DNA of 64,000 bases from Lycocorax pyrrhopterus obiensis (taxonomy: Eukaryota; Chordata; Aves; Passeriformes; Paradisaeidae). Shown here in pieces: positions 24,601 to 39,600 of this stretch. The position numbers and the translations under genes were made by a program. Positions within the stretch are counted from its first letter, which is position 1; each line of letters starts with the position of its first letter. The stretch is from positions 20,877,994 to 20,941,993 of the forward strand of contig JACSVZ010000002.1 of assembly GCA_014706295.1 (NCBI GenBank). Direction: 5' to 3'. The notes below the pieces were generated by a model. The model was not told the DNA's origin. It did no database searches and saw nothing but the letters and a program-made list of their open reading frames with translations.

Positions 24601-27600
24601 AGATGTTGGCTTCAGAGCCACCTTCTCTCACTGTGAGTAGATGTAATTTGATTGAAAACTATCATTCTTTCGTAGTACTTCTGAAATGATTCTAAAAAGT
24701 GATTGTTTGGCCCTGTAAAGTCTATTAGAAAATATTTGCTGATGTCAAAAAGGCTGTAAATTCACTTAAAAATTATTTTGTAAAATATCTGCTGAATGTA
24801 AAGGGATGCTCTAAAACATGCCAGAACAGAATTCATGTGCATGTAAGTATACTAAATAATTTTGTAAGTATATAATATTTATTAGGCAATTGACAAATTT
24901 CGAAAAAAGTATTTCTTTCACAGCTTTCCATGTTGCTTTTTTAATATGACAGTGTCCATCTTCTGGTTTGGATCTAGATGCCATCAACCAGGGAGCAGAA
25001 TTAGAAAAAGAGAAATTCTGCTGCACGAACAGACTGCTGAAGCTAAACGTCCACAGCCATTCTGATTATGCAAGATAAATGTCTAATAATTTTCCTCATT
25101 TTGAGATTTTTACTACTCATTTTCAAACAGAATTATCAATAGTTCAGACCTCAATGGAGTCAGAAGCATTTTTTACCAGAACATGCAAAGGCATTTAAAA
25201 AAAAAATTTCTTTAATGCTTTTAGGTAGAAATGAACACAAAGTAGTCAGAGTCAGGGAGGAGTTTACATGTGTTGTCTTCCCACCTCTCCTACACATAGA
25301 CCCACGTGGCTCAAATGGGTAATTTCCTTCAGAAAAGGGAACACTGCAGCCCTCAAAACAAGAAAATAATTAGCTGTGCATCTTAGGACTGTCTGAGACA
25401 TGTCTTACAGCCTTACAGCACTGTCTAGTCCTAAGAAAATTAAGTCAGATGGGCCCCAGTGTTTCTTTTACTTTTTGTGAATTAGAGGCATTAGTTTTTC
25501 TCTTGTTTTTCAGTGTATGGAAATGACATTGTGGGAGACAGAGGACAAATAGCTTCACCACAGTGGCCCAGAAATTACCCTCACAATTCCGACTACCAGT
25601 GGCGGATAAGCGTTAACGCTTCACAAGTTATCCATGGCCATATCCTGCAGATGGATATCGAAAATCATCGCAGGTGCCAGTATGACAATCTAAAGGTGAT
25701 TTCATTCTGGAAGTATCTTATTTCAATCAACTTTTGTAAAATGGATGAATAGAGAAACCTAGAGGAGGAATGGGAAGCATTTCTGAATATTTAGTGTGGC
25801 TTATTGGTTTTGCTATGTTATCTTTTCAATAATTATTATTTTTAGGAAGAGTTACGTACTCTTTGGTTCTCTAACAGATATTTCCAATCTGTAAGTTTGA
25901 AATTTACTAAAAATAAGTCTGCAATGGTACAATACTGAATATTAGTATTCAAGAATTTCAGGTCAGATACCAGACTGAAATTTGCTCTGTGCTGGTTCAG
26001 TTAAGGACAACAGTGATAATAACATCTCAATGCTTCTAAAAATAAAGTTATTTTAAAATCCTACAAGGAATCCTTTACTTGCACCTTCTTTGATCTCTGC
26101 ATCAGTAATTTTGCTGGTGGCAGTAAGGTGGAGGCAGAAAGGTGCCTCTTTCTTGCAATTTGGTTGTTTATCTGTACTCCCCTGTATTACAGTCTAGCCA
26201 GGTTAAAAAATAGAATAATGGGATAGTTTGGAGTTGGAAGGGGCCTTTTACAGGTCACCTAGTCCAACCCCCCTGCAATAAGCAGGTGCTTCTTCAATAC
26301 AGCACTCATGGTGCTAAGCAAAATGGAACGACAGAGGACACAACTTTTTTCTGAACTTAGCTAACATAACCACTTAAATAAGGTAAATCTCTTATTGCTT
26401 TCTTTGGTTTTTTTAAAGCAGTTAATTAATCAATTATCCTTTTTTATATTTGAGAAAGTTCCTACTAGTTCTGTATTTTCAGTTCATTATTCATTTACTG
26501 ATATTCAAATGTAATATTAGTTCAAAAGGGAAATAAAACTTTCTCTTTCATCTCATGTCATGCATTACCAGCATTTTTTTCTCCTAACTCAGCCTGCCTT
26601 TCTTTGTCCCTTTTAATGCAAAATGAGTTTCTTAAACCAGCTAGACATTTGGTGAGTGTAAATCAGCCTGACCTTTAACCTGACTCAAGGATCAGATCAT
26701 TAATGTAATATTAATGTTTATTTAATATTTCCTAGCTTTCTCTACTGGGCATTTTACTGGGTGGTAGATGACAAGAACAAAATAGTCCTGAAAGGTGGCA
26801 AAGGAGAAACATCTTGTAACCAGTCAAGATTTTGGTTTATAAATACATACAATGAAAAAAAAATATTTCTGCATAAGTATCTGATAGAACTCAAAACATA
26901 TATGCTCCTCAGTGGGGGGAAAAAAGAGAAAGGAAAAGAAGAAAAGTAATTCCTTTTCTTTTCACTGCATGTCATGGGGTTTTTTGTCCCCATCAAGGGT
27001 CAAAATTGTACCTGTGGACATTTTTTAATGTGGGATGCCATTCTATGTCCCCAAAGAGCAGCCCTATGATAGGGAATGAGCTGAATTTGATGGCTTCCAT
27101 TCAATTCCTTGTTCTGTGAAAGTTTCACGTTTAACAGCATATCATTCGTTCCCTTTTTATAAGAGAGGTTTCTCGCTAACTTGGATTTGCTGAAAGATCC
27201 CTCTCTCATTTAAAGAGGGTAGTTTTCTCATTGGAAATTTGCTGAATATGGAGCAGATGAAAATCTGGCTCTGTGAGGAACAGCACTGTTCTTCTCTCTG
27301 CAGGTGTATGATGGGCCCACTGTTCATTCTCGTCTTATTGAAACATACTGTGGTGCAGACCTTGCTTCTTTTGCATCCTCTGGCAGTTCGATGACAATCC
27401 AGTTCCAGTCAGATTCGTCTGTGACTGGAAAAGGCTTTCTTTTGGAGTGGTATGCAGTGGATGCTTCTGCTGTTACACAGCGCATTGCTAGAGGTGGGTT
27501 TTCAGTGGGTTGCACAGTTACAAGTGATACAGCCAGTGATACACTCAACTTTACTTAAAGAACTCCAAACCAACTACCCCATTAGAGAATGCTCTAGCTT

Positions 27601-30600
27601 TTAATGAGAGAAAGCTTTCAGTGACACTTTAATGAAGCATTTTACTAGCTTTTTAAAACAATTTCTAGGGACTCTCAGATATACTAATTTACCATGTTCT
27701 GAAAATAAGGATGTTGCTAGAGGATCATTCTTCTTTACACAGGTATTTCATTAAATCTAAACATTGATATGCCTTCCTGGAAAATTATCCCTCTTGAAAA
27801 ACCATTCTAAATCATTGGCCATTGTGATATGAAAACAGCACAACAACTTACGTTAAACTGTGGTAGATGCTCTTAGGTCTTTTGCAAGATATTCCTCATG
27901 GTAAAATAGGTCACATCATTGCTGCAGCAAGTGGCACAGGAACATCCTCACAGATGAGGAGTTTCAAGTTTTATACTTCCAACCTGAACTGAAGTTGAAG
28001 AATTCCTGCATTACTGTAACTGCACACATCATCACTGTGCCCTCATTGTGCTTAATTATAGGACTGTCATATTACATGAGGGGAGTGTTCTGTTTAAGAA
28101 GAGGATGCTTTCTTTTTCTGTCTTCTTGTCCACAACAGGCGCATGTGGAGGGGCTGTAACAACTGAAGAAACACCTTCATTCCTCTTCTCACCGGGCTGG
28201 CCAAGGAATTACAGAGATCTTGAGGACTGTACGTGGCTTATCAGAGCTCCTGGATCCACCGTGGAATTCAATATCCTGGGACTAGACATAGAATCTCACA
28301 ACTCATGCAACTATGACAAACTTATTATCAGAGATGGTGAGAAGCCAGTCTTGCCCTACGCTGACAGGATGCAGTAGAGACCCAAGGTCCAAATACCTCA
28401 AATTCTCATCTCCACTGAGCTTAAGCAATCTAGATAGAAATGAGAACATGCCCTGAAGCAGTACTCTTCCTCTATTCTGAGACATTCTGCTAGTTTACAT
28501 AAAATTAGCAAAGTCTAGCAAAATCTTTGGTGATCTATAAAAATATTTCTAAATCCTTAAGGGGTTAAAGGTCTTGAAAAGCACCTTCCTGAAAGTGTGA
28601 GCCACAGAAACAAACAGGCAGATGTGGACTGATTTAGTTTTAACACTAACATGTTCTTTTTATCTCAGGAGACAATAGTCTTTCCCCAGTACTGGCTACT
28701 CTGTGTGGACGAGAACCCCCTGGGCCAATAAGATCTACTGGAGATGCAATGTTCATCCGCTTCATGTCGGATGCAAGTGTCACTGGAGCTGGTTTTAATG
28801 CCTCTTATCACAAAAGTAAGACTTGTTTCTCTTCTCCCCCAGAAAAATGTCTGCCTTGCTGCTAACAAAGGGGTAGAAGACTCTGGCATTGTTAACAGCT
28901 GTCTACAATCTAATTAATCACACATCTAATTATTCACCTCTCATGAATATGTGTTAATAAATGGCTGACTCTACAAAGGTAAAATTTGCTGTTTTCCCAG
29001 CAATATAATGCACAAACCGTGATTCAACCAGACCAGTCACTTCTCAGAAGGAAGAAAACCATATGCCTAAATTTATAATAGCTCAGCTGAAGGGTGAAAG
29101 AGAGGGAAATAAATGACCCAAAGCAGGAAGAGACAAATGCAGAAAGCTATATAAATTCTAGCAGGAATGTCAGCCATTTCCAGCAACAGTCCTCCCACAC
29201 CCACTCAGGAATGATAAGAGATCCCTGAATGGGCTGCGGCACCAAGAAGGTGTTAGGGCAACAGTGACAATCAGGGGAAGTTTTTCTGACTGGCAGCTGG
29301 AGTGGATGGCAGTGTTTTGGTCCATGGCTAGAAGCAATGTCCTCAGACAGGATAATGATAAGCTCATGCCATAGGAGGTCCTTGACAGTGCTGCCTGCTT
29401 ATTCATCTGCTAAGCCTGACAACAGTCTCACTGTCAGGAATTTTTGTGTGTGTCATCTTGTAATCCATAAGCTTGTGTTTTGGGAGATCATTCATCATGT
29501 GCATTGCTATATGCCCCTCAGCTCTTCATACACTCATTTCAACATTTATTTTTACCCATCACATCTTTTAGGAAACAGAGTTTTTCTCGAAATGAATAGG
29601 TGAATATTTGACGCTTGTATTTTTCTCTTTGCTTCAACTCTTAATTTTTTTTTTTTCAGGTTGTGGAGGCTATTTGCACACAAGCAGGGGTGTGATAACA
29701 TCCCCCAACTACCCTCAAAACTATTCTCCTAATCTAAATTGTTCCTGGCATGTAGTGGTAACTACTGGATTTATCATTGCTGTTCATTTTGAACAGCCTT
29801 TCCAGGTTAAGAGTGAGGATACTTCCTGCATCCTTGGAGATTACGTGGAGGTGAGGTTATTGGCTGAGTCACCAAATCCTCAAAGCTGTTAAAGCTACTG
29901 AACCTTGCAGATTTCAGGGTCAGTAAAGCAGCTCAGGATGTCGCGGGGTGCAAACACCAAAGAGAAATACCAAAGATGATATTTCTTTCTATCTCACTCT
30001 CTCTCTTTTTTATTAATGCGCATTAATTAATCACTAGTTTATTAATTTCCCCTGTGGCTGGAAGCATTAAGATGATGTGTGCTCAAAATTTACATTCCGG
30101 GGCTGTTTGCTTGAGTAACATCAGCAATTTCTGTTTTAGCTGAAGAATGGGTTAGATAATGCTGCCCCACCTTTGGTGTCTGGAAGAGGGAATGGACGGT
30201 TTTGTGGAAGCAGCCCCATCTCTACCATGTACACCACAGACAATCAGCTGTTTGTCCGCTTCACTTCTGACAGCACGAATGAGGGTCAAGGATTCAAACT
30301 GAAATATGAGGCTAAGAGTCTAGGTGAGTCTAGGTAACACACTTAAATTCTGCAACTTATACGCATGTAACTTGGAGTTTGTCCTCTTAAAGGGTATTTT
30401 TGTTCTAAGGTCCAAACCTGGTAAAATCAGATGTCTGCAAAAATGTCCTGTAGTGCATGACTTCTGATCTGACATTCAGATTTCTCCTTTTTAAAGAGTG
30501 TCAGGTCACAGAACTTGAAGATATTAAAGATAGATTAAAAAAAAAAAAGAGGAGACCCTTTAGTAGGGAGGTAGCATCTACAGTTAGGAAGAGATGTCAA

Positions 30601-33600
30601 AAATTCATACGGGAAAGCAAAAAACTCCTGGAAACAAGAACATTGTTTTGAACATTTAGTACCCAGTGCAAGTGCTAAATGAAGTTAGGAATTTTTCAGG
30701 GTAGTGTGTCTAGAAAGGTGGCAACATTTCTCACAGGTTTTACTCCCAACTGAGAAAATAACATTAATTGCCAAAGCTAACTTTTTTTGAAAGAATGAAC
30801 AAAATGGAGACCCAGGTCCCAGGAGTAAATCACGAACTTGGCATTTGCAGTTATCACACTGCGCCCATAACACACGCCACTTGGCACGCCTGGAGACCTG
30901 TTAAACAGTATATCTAAACAACTAAGGCAACCTGTCAATCAGCTCAAATCTTTAAGTGCTTGATTTCTGCCTATTTTCCTTGCTGCCCCAAAGAATTAGC
31001 ATTACATTAGAAGATTCATGAGGGGAATAGGTGAAGCTGTACAATAGCATTTCTACCACTTCAATTTATGGAATTGTGTTAAACCAGTATTGCTAGAATA
31101 TAGAGGGGGTTTGGGACAGAAAGGTTCTGGTCAAAATAAAGATGTTTTTGTCAAGTAAAGGACCTGAACAAATCCTCATGTTTCCTTTGACTGGCATTCC
31201 TCACACATTCATTATTATCTCAAACAGACATTTCAGTTCTTGGAAAGTAGATGTTGGGAATGATTCACAGAAATATTGATGGGTCTGACTTGTGGACTTC
31301 CTAGCTCTTGGGAATTGGGATAGGAACAAGCCAAGAAATAAGTTTTCTGCTTGTTTTAGAAGCAATCCAAGGAAGAAATAATACAGTTTAATTCAGGGAC
31401 CTGAACATTTGGAAATGAGGAGGGCTAGGTAAGCAGAAGCACAGGAATATAGGATTCTACTGCATTAAAATGTTTTCCCACAGTAAGCAATAACATACAT
31501 TTGTTTTTTGATGTAGCTGCATGACATCAAAAGGAAACTGTGTTGGAATATAGTGATAAGTCATGTTTTTGATGCCTCACCCATTTCCTTTTCGTATTGT
31601 TTTTTATTGGTGATCTTTTTTTTCCCCAGCCTGTGGAGGGAACATTTATATCAATGATTTCAACCCCAGTGGATATATATCTTCCCCCAACTACCCGAGC
31701 AATTACCCTCCGCATGCTGACTGTGTCTGGACCATAACTGCTCCCAATGGACATGCAGTAGAGCTGCAATTTGAAGATCAGTTTTACATTGAACCTTCAC
31801 CAAAGTATACATCCACATTATTTTGTCTGTTTCTTCAGAGACTCCATTCTGATTTTTCTTTGTCTGTTACTTTCTCTAATTCCTCCCAGAGAACAAAAAC
31901 TTCCATATTTGAAATCAAATGGGGTTAAGAAATTTTTGAGAGATCACTGAAGCTATCAGGTCACTGGTTAACATTCCTAGCACTTTGCAATGCATAACAG
32001 AAATCAGTGTGACAGAAAAAGTGGAAACATCCATGGTAGAAAGGTGCTTTCTGTAAAATCTGTGCCCTATAGTCCTTTCATATTCAGGTTTCCAGTCATT
32101 TGGACTCCCAGCTGCTTTCAAAGCCAATAGATTGCCACCATGACACTTTGCCTCCCTCCCCCATTGCCTGGCTGCTGGTTTGCTGTGGGTCTACACATTT
32201 TGCACTCCCTGCCTGAAGCATAAAACAAGGCTATTTTCCAGCTGATGTAACTTCATTGATTAGATGAAGTTCACTGTAAGGCAAAGGTGAGCCTGTGAAA
32301 CCACACCCAGAAAAAATAGTGAAGGATGGAGAAGCCCAAAGATGTCCTTTCTGGCTTCAAGTACACTGCACCATTCTGAAGACAAAGCTTATAGTTAAGA
32401 TATTTTTGGTCTTTGCATGCCCACCTAATTAGACCCCAGAACTGAATTTCTATTCCCTTAATCTGTCCTCTTGTTGTCCCTTAATTCAACACTCATCAGT
32501 GAGACTTAGTAGGGAATATCTGCTGAATCTGAACCCTGCAAAAAAATGTATTAAAGATGGTCCCAGCTACTTTGCCAGTGCTGTTCGTAGCCCTAGTCAG
32601 AATTTGCTCCTGTCATATCTGATCTGATCATAGACTGAGTTTTAGATTAATCTTTCTCAATGTTTCTAGCACTTCTTTTGATTCAATCATTACATAACTG
32701 CAATGGATTATGATCTTGTTGATTCTGTCCTGGTCACACTGCATGGAAACCAATCTAATTCACTACAGCTTCGTGGCTTTATGCACCTACTGGAATGGTT
32801 TTGAACCAATACTGCCATACATTGAAAAGAAAATTCTCTCCTCTTCCAGCTGCACTTCCAGTTACCTAGAGCTGCGCAGCGGCGCCGACTCCAGTGCCCC
32901 CCTCATTGCCAAGCTGTGTGGAGGTTTGATGCCAGGCTCACAGAGATCCTCGGGAGCTGTCATGTACTTGAGGTTCAGGTCTGACAGCAGTGCCACACAC
33001 ACGGGATTCAATGCTAAATACTCCATTGGTAATGCTTGCACTTAGCAGTTTCTATGATTTTAAAGAAGATTTTGGTCTCAAGCGTTAGACTTTTGTAATA
33101 GGGCTTAAATCAGACCTGTGAGGTGGGCTGACAGGTACATGCTGCTTTCAGTTAGTGTTAGAGCTAAGGCATCAGGATATCAGCATGTTCTGCACCTAGC
33201 AAGAGGTGAAAATTAGGGAAATATTAATAGGAAAGTGCTCATAGACCAGCAGCAGCAGAAACAACTACTGACGGATAACCTCTTGTCAAAGCCAGTTATC
33301 AAAGGAGCAGTAGAAGAAAGGTCAGTGTGAATAAAGTAATGTAACATGGTTTGATTTTCAGCATGCAAACTCAGTGTAACTTTGATGAGCAGGGTTCTGA
33401 AGGTGAATGCAAAGATCAGCTAAGAACTGGCAGTAGAAGAACAAATTAGGAGCTTCTCTATGCAAATGTAAATCAATCTATAATAACAAAGCTGCTAGAC
33501 AAACAAGGGCAGCATAATAATGGACTGGAAAAGGAATGAGCAATGAGAACCATTATTTGTCATCTGGGAAAAGAAATACTTTAAAGTTACTTGCTCTCAA

Positions 33601-36600
33601 GCTGCAAGAACAGGGTTAGAAAGCACTAGAAAAATTTTAACATTCAAGAAAAAATAGTCTTTGATCAGATTCAGAAATATGCTACTTTTTGGGGTTTGAT
33701 AATGCTAATAATCTTCAAAGAATAACAGCCATTATGTTAGTATCATTCATATAGGAAAGTCTAGGACTGTTAATTTCTCAGAGGCAAAGTAGTGAACTGT
33801 ATTGTTTTACACAGAATTTTGCTGATTGCATTAGATCTGAAACACTTAAGCCAAAATAGAGTGCTATCGTATTTCTGAATGTGAAAACTGAAGAAACTTG
33901 CATATATACATATATTTGTTAGTGTACGAAGCCATAACTTACGTTTAACCATAACAGATTTACACTATCTTAGCTGAATGCCAGTCATCCTGAAACAAAG
34001 AGCTAACGAATCAAGGAAGTGACAGTATGAACACAACTGTTATTGCCATGGAAAGATTGTAACTGACAGACACAGAAACCACTGTAGAAAAAAAAAATCC
34101 AATAAATTCCACCTGAGAATATTGTTTCATAGAATCATAGAGTATCCTGATTTGGAAAGGAACCACAAGGGTAATCAAAGGCCAAATCCTGGCCCTGCAC
34201 ATGACCGCCTCAAGAACCACACCATGTGCCTGTAAGCACGTTTGCTGTAAGCCTTACTACTAAAACTTATGTTTGCAGGTACTGCAGAGAAATGAGTGTT
34301 CAGAAAGAGACAATTAAAAATTAATAGCTGTTTTACACACTGTGCAGTGATTACTCTCTAAGGCGTCACAAGGAGCGAACAAGAAGGGATGAAAGGAAAA
34401 AGGAGGCTGAACTATAACTGTTGACCCAAACCAGAAGTCAACTTTTGTCTGTCATAAAAAATTTAGATTCACACTTAGCAAGTTTCATTTCTTTTTAATT
34501 TATCTGATACATCTTTGCAAGGTTTTCTGGTAAATATGGACATAGGCAGAGATTAGATTGAAAACTGTGAGTTTATTCAAATTATAAGATATATGAAAGA
34601 GAGGAAGGGATGCTTGCAATGGTTGGGGGGGGGCAGTGGGGGTGTGAAAAAAACTAAACAAACCAGCAACCAGGATTGATTGAATCAGATTGAAAATATG
34701 GAAGATTTTTAATTGGAAGGCAATTCCTGTTTTATTACCGCAGTTAGAGAACAAGTCATTTGTGCCTTAACCTTTAAGTCTTGGTTAGGAGAAAGACCAT
34801 CTCTCTGAGATTCTACAGTCAACCAAACAATATTCTTCCTTTTGCAGCTCCCTGTGGTGGCACAGTGATAGGACAAACTGGTACCATCGAAAGCGTGGGG
34901 TATCCTGACCTTCATTATCAAGACAACCTGCTGTGTGAATGGTTTCTGCAGGGTCCCAGGGGCCACTATCTTACCATCAGACTGGAAGGCCTAGATATTC
35001 AAAACTCTTCTGAGTGCACAAATGACTTTGTGGAGATCCGAGAATACAACGTTTCTGGTCTGAGAATTATTTCAGTGTTTGTCTTCCCCTCCCTAGTACT
35101 ACTATGAAACCTCACCAGAGGTTCCTGAAAGCATTTCTCTTTGGGTGCAAAGTGAGCCTTTTCAATGTACAGTATTTGCTTGTGTCTGCCTTGCTTGCTG
35201 ATGCAAAGTAAGGCAAACAAAACCCTTCTGTTTGCCAGCAATAACTTGACTCTACTAGTTTACTCCTGCCTGTCCAATTAAATTGGAAAGTGACCCTTCA
35301 ATATAAATATAAATAATATATTGATATCAATTTCTCTTTCTCTGTGTGATTTTTGCAGGAAATTTGTTGGGCAGGTACTGTGGTAGTACTCTCCCTGATG
35401 CTGTGGACACCTCTGACAGTTTTGCTTATGTCAAGTTTGTCACTGATGGATCAGTCAATGCCCAAGGATTCAGACTGCGCTTTGATTCCAGTACTGAAGG
35501 TTGGATTTGTAAGGCTGAAATATACTCTCAGGAAGCAACTTATACCACAGACCATAATTGCACTAATAGAGCATATATTGTAGATTACTTGTTCTTGGAG
35601 TGGTGTGTATTTGCTCTTAAATTTAAACTTGAGGGGAGTGTATGAATAGAGCTCTCTGGCAACAACTTAGCTGAGCTGAAACTTATTGAAGCAAGCAATC
35701 TCCTGCTATAATGGATGTTGCCATCAGTGGCACAAGGAAGCACACTCTTCCACACCTTTTTTCTTCAACAGTCAGTTGAGGGATGTCCAAACATACCCTT
35801 CCCACATCCCTCTTCATAAGCAAGATCAACTTATTCTGGTATTCAATGATCCTCACAGGGAAAAGTGTTTGCATATGTTCAGGTGAAATTTTGTGTGTTT
35901 CAGTTTGTGCCCGTTGCCCCTTTTCCTGAGCACAGTTACTTCAAAGAGCTGCTCTAATAAGGACTGAGTACACGGATGTACTCCTGCTTCACACTTCTTT
36001 CACCATCTTCAGTGTCCATGCAGTGCTTGTCCCACCAAAATATGGCTACTATTTTAGAAATTCTTCGCAATAGTCATCTTGAAAAATCTGCTGCTGACCC
36101 TTCTTAACTCCTTCCAGCTCATTTAAAAGTTCAGCTGAAATCTTTCTTCATGTTTGATTATGCAATAAAACAACAGAGGGGGGAAACAATCTCCAAAAGA
36201 ATGTTATTCCACTCCTAGGATCCTGTTATGCAAACTTAGAAGAGAAACTCTATTACCAAAAATTTAATGCAGGTGAATGCACTGATCAGACTATTCTGCA
36301 GAATCTGTGAGCATGAGGAAAGGGACTTCCACTACACTCCATTAAACTATATCGCTCTATTTTAAAAGGAAACTGAGGGTAAGCTGGTAAAATTCTCTCA
36401 TAGGTTTCAGAAAAAATGCACTCTGTATATCCAAGACCTTCACTGTTCTTTCCTCACAGCAGAGTTTGCTATTCATAAAAAAGATAGGAAAAGCACAAAA
36501 TAACTGTACTCAAAAGTGTTGCTTAAAATACCTAAAAGCTTTTTCTCTACCTCTCCTATCCAGAAGAGGAAAAATACATCCTCCGTCATTGCTCACTCTA

Positions 36601-39600
36601 AGACCCTGGTTGTTCTGTGTGGCTCTGCTTGGTCCTCTGAAAGTCAGAAATGTCTCAGTCTTGCCACAATGAGGGGCTCGTATCATGCGGCATCAAAGCC
36701 TGTGGGTCACCCAGGCTTCTGAGGCCTGAGACGAGCCCTTCAGAAAAGTGATTATTAACAATTAGACTAAAATTAGACTAAATTAGAGTAAAAGGAGTGG
36801 CTATGGTCAGTTAATACTCAACTGCTTTTATGACTGAGTGATAAAGGCTGGCAGGAACTTGGCTGTTTAGACAAACACGTGGACAGGGTAGGCCGATCAA
36901 ATCAGCCTCTCAGGATCTCGTTTTCTCGCAGCATTGATTTTTTTTGCTATAATTCTATAAGCAGCGCTTTACCCTGAGAAGTGTCCCAATAATTGGATAT
37001 TTCAGAATGTGGTGGGGATCTTACTGCACCTGTTGGAACATTTACTTCACCCAGCTATCCCAACCTATACCCACATAACCGAGTGTGTGAATGGAGGATC
37101 ACAGTGGAAGAAGGCCGGCGTGTGACCCTAACCTTTAATGACATGAAAACTGAAGACCACTGGAGCTGCTCATCAGATTATGTGGCTGTGAGTATTGGGT
37201 GTAGAGTCAGAAACTGCTTTTCCTAATCTCTTTATGGAGAATTAATGGACCTAATAAAGCTGAAAAGTCACTTACAGGTCTATCTATGCTTTTAAGACAA
37301 ATCATAATTTAATCTGAGAAAAGCAGATTAATGAGAGAAAGCTATCTCTGTAGAGCATCTAAAAACATCTGCTTGTTTTGGAGTATGGAACTTTTGAAAT
37401 TGTGGCCCAGGCAGAGTGGAAGACTTAAAGGAATCATTGGAGTTGTCTTTTTATCAATTATGAAAAAAAAATCTGGGATTTTTGAAAGCTTTCAGTGTCT
37501 GTTTTCTGTGGAAACAAAAACCATCAGTCAGTTCCAGGTTTTATTGACTTTGGAGGTATCTACTGCTGCTGTTACTTACTGCTGTCAATTAAAAAAAAAA
37601 AAAAAAAAGGAAGGAAAAGAAAAACCCAGAGGCTGCAACAAATTACTCCTCTGAACTAAAGATAGGGAAACCCCAATAAACTCTACTTCTATATCACTCT
37701 CCACCTCCAAAAAGATAGATATTGGTTATTTTATCATATTTATTTTTGATTTCTTGTTATTTTGTGAAAAAAAATCAAACCTGGCACACAGACCTAGACC
37801 TGGTCAGATGTACAAATGCCTCAAAAATATGATTCCTCTATGAAATTGCAGGAATGTGAGGTAGAGTTTAGTTTCCCACTTGTTCAGATAAGCAGTGCAA
37901 ACACAGGAATTAACTGTAGGATGATCAGAAGCCAATCCATGCACAAGCATGGAGGGCTGAAGTAGCTATCCATCCCTTGAGGTTTGTAGATGATGTTTCC
38001 CTTGTTTTTCTTCACAGATGCTTTAGACAAACCTTTGGGAGCTGGCTTTTTATCACTTAATGATCTCTTAAAGGAAGATTTTTCCTGCCAGCTTTTATGC
38101 CTTCAACACTCTAATATATTCCAGGTCTCAGTGGGAAACATCACTTCTGCCTTGCTCGCACTGCAGAGTAAAAAGAAGGAAATTAATTTCTAGGCAAAAG
38201 GGTGCATGAAAGAAACAGAGCAAAATATCTCTGGATCATCAAAAAGTGAAATAATCAGAAATGCCCACCAGCACTCAATATGTTGGAGAAGATTTTGATA
38301 AAGCTGATGTTGGCTTTACCAAGAATACAAAGAGGATGATTTGAAATTAAATTGTTATGATCAGTAGCTGGCATTATTAAGTGATTGAATATATAAATAC
38401 TGAGATAAAACGTGGTATGCTTCCCAATAAAACAATTTCAATTTCTGTTTAAGAAGGAAAGAGAGAGAGAGAATATGTGTGTATTTCACCAAAATAAGCA
38501 AATTATTTTTGATGTTTACTCCAGGGCCTCATCCATTCGAGGCAATGAAAGTTTGTTGCAAGGTTTTGAGTAGGTTTGAGACCCAACCCCCTGTGAGGGA
38601 GGTCAGTGAACTTTGTTTTAAAGATGGTAAACACTGTTAAATGGTACAGGAGATGCTCATAAGACTGTATATTGGTGTAATAAGAGTTTATTTTGACCCC
38701 ACAGGTTTACAATGGCCTTGGGCAAAACTCTCCCCGGCTGGCCAAGCTGTGTGGAGAGGTAAATCCAGGCACTGAGGTGAAATCCACTGGAAACAAAATG
38801 AAAGTCATTTTGGTGACAGATATGTCCCATGCAACCAGAGGCTTCAGTGTCTCATATACCTCTAGTGAAGATGCAGGTAGTGTATGTTTTTGACTTAAGT
38901 GATTGATCTTTGGTGAGTCATTTCATAGCTAGAGTACTGGCACATATGAAAAAAAATTACCTAAACAGATAATAAACCTCGGATACCTTTTTTTCTCTTA
39001 CATCTCTGGATGGGAATAGATACTCCATGACAATATGTATCTTTAATTAGCTGAAAAGACTTGAAAACAATGGAGAATCTCTGGGAGCAATGGACTTCAT
39101 GTGCCTCTGTATGAATTACAGTCCCTGCTCTCCCTACTGATTTATTGTTTTGTACTTAGTCTTGAGTAAGAGGTGGTCTGAAGTGGCATTATTCCATTAA
39201 AGTTCCAAAAAGAATAGTGCTATAGACAAATTGAATAATTCAAGTGCTTCCTTATTACTCAGAGGGGTAATTAATTTATTGTAGCTTGTGAAAGAGTGCA
39301 GCTAACCTACTTTTGCAAGCCCAGCCTCCAGAGAGGAGGCAGCTGGCAGAGCCTTACTACTGCAGCCTTGAGTCTTTTGAACTTATTTTCCAACTCGCAC
39401 TCCAAGCATCCTACTATGGCATGAGGATATCTTCCATGAAAATTTTCTCTTGAGTCTAGAATTAGGTAATGAGTAGGGCTGGGCAATACTGAACTGAAGC
39501 TGTACTGAGATTTTATCAAAATATTAAATAATGCTTGTTGTATTGATAGCACTGCTGAAATACTTGATTTGATACTGTAAATAATTGTCCTTTGCTTTAT

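Larger units (their letters stand above)
33029..34847 (+). other. CUBN: CUBN intron between CUB16 and CUB17
   Basis: 1.8 kb with an antisense CR1 fragment at about 34126-34245 and a G-rich tract at 34625-34644. Confidence 0.85.

Noticed and set aside
31527..31769. Minus-strand open frame opposite the CUB16 exon
   Set aside because: It is the shadow of the coding exon on the other strand.
37591..37625. Poly-A run as the tail of a processed pseudogene
   Set aside because: The preceding bases show no recognisable transcript and no target-site duplication could be seen.
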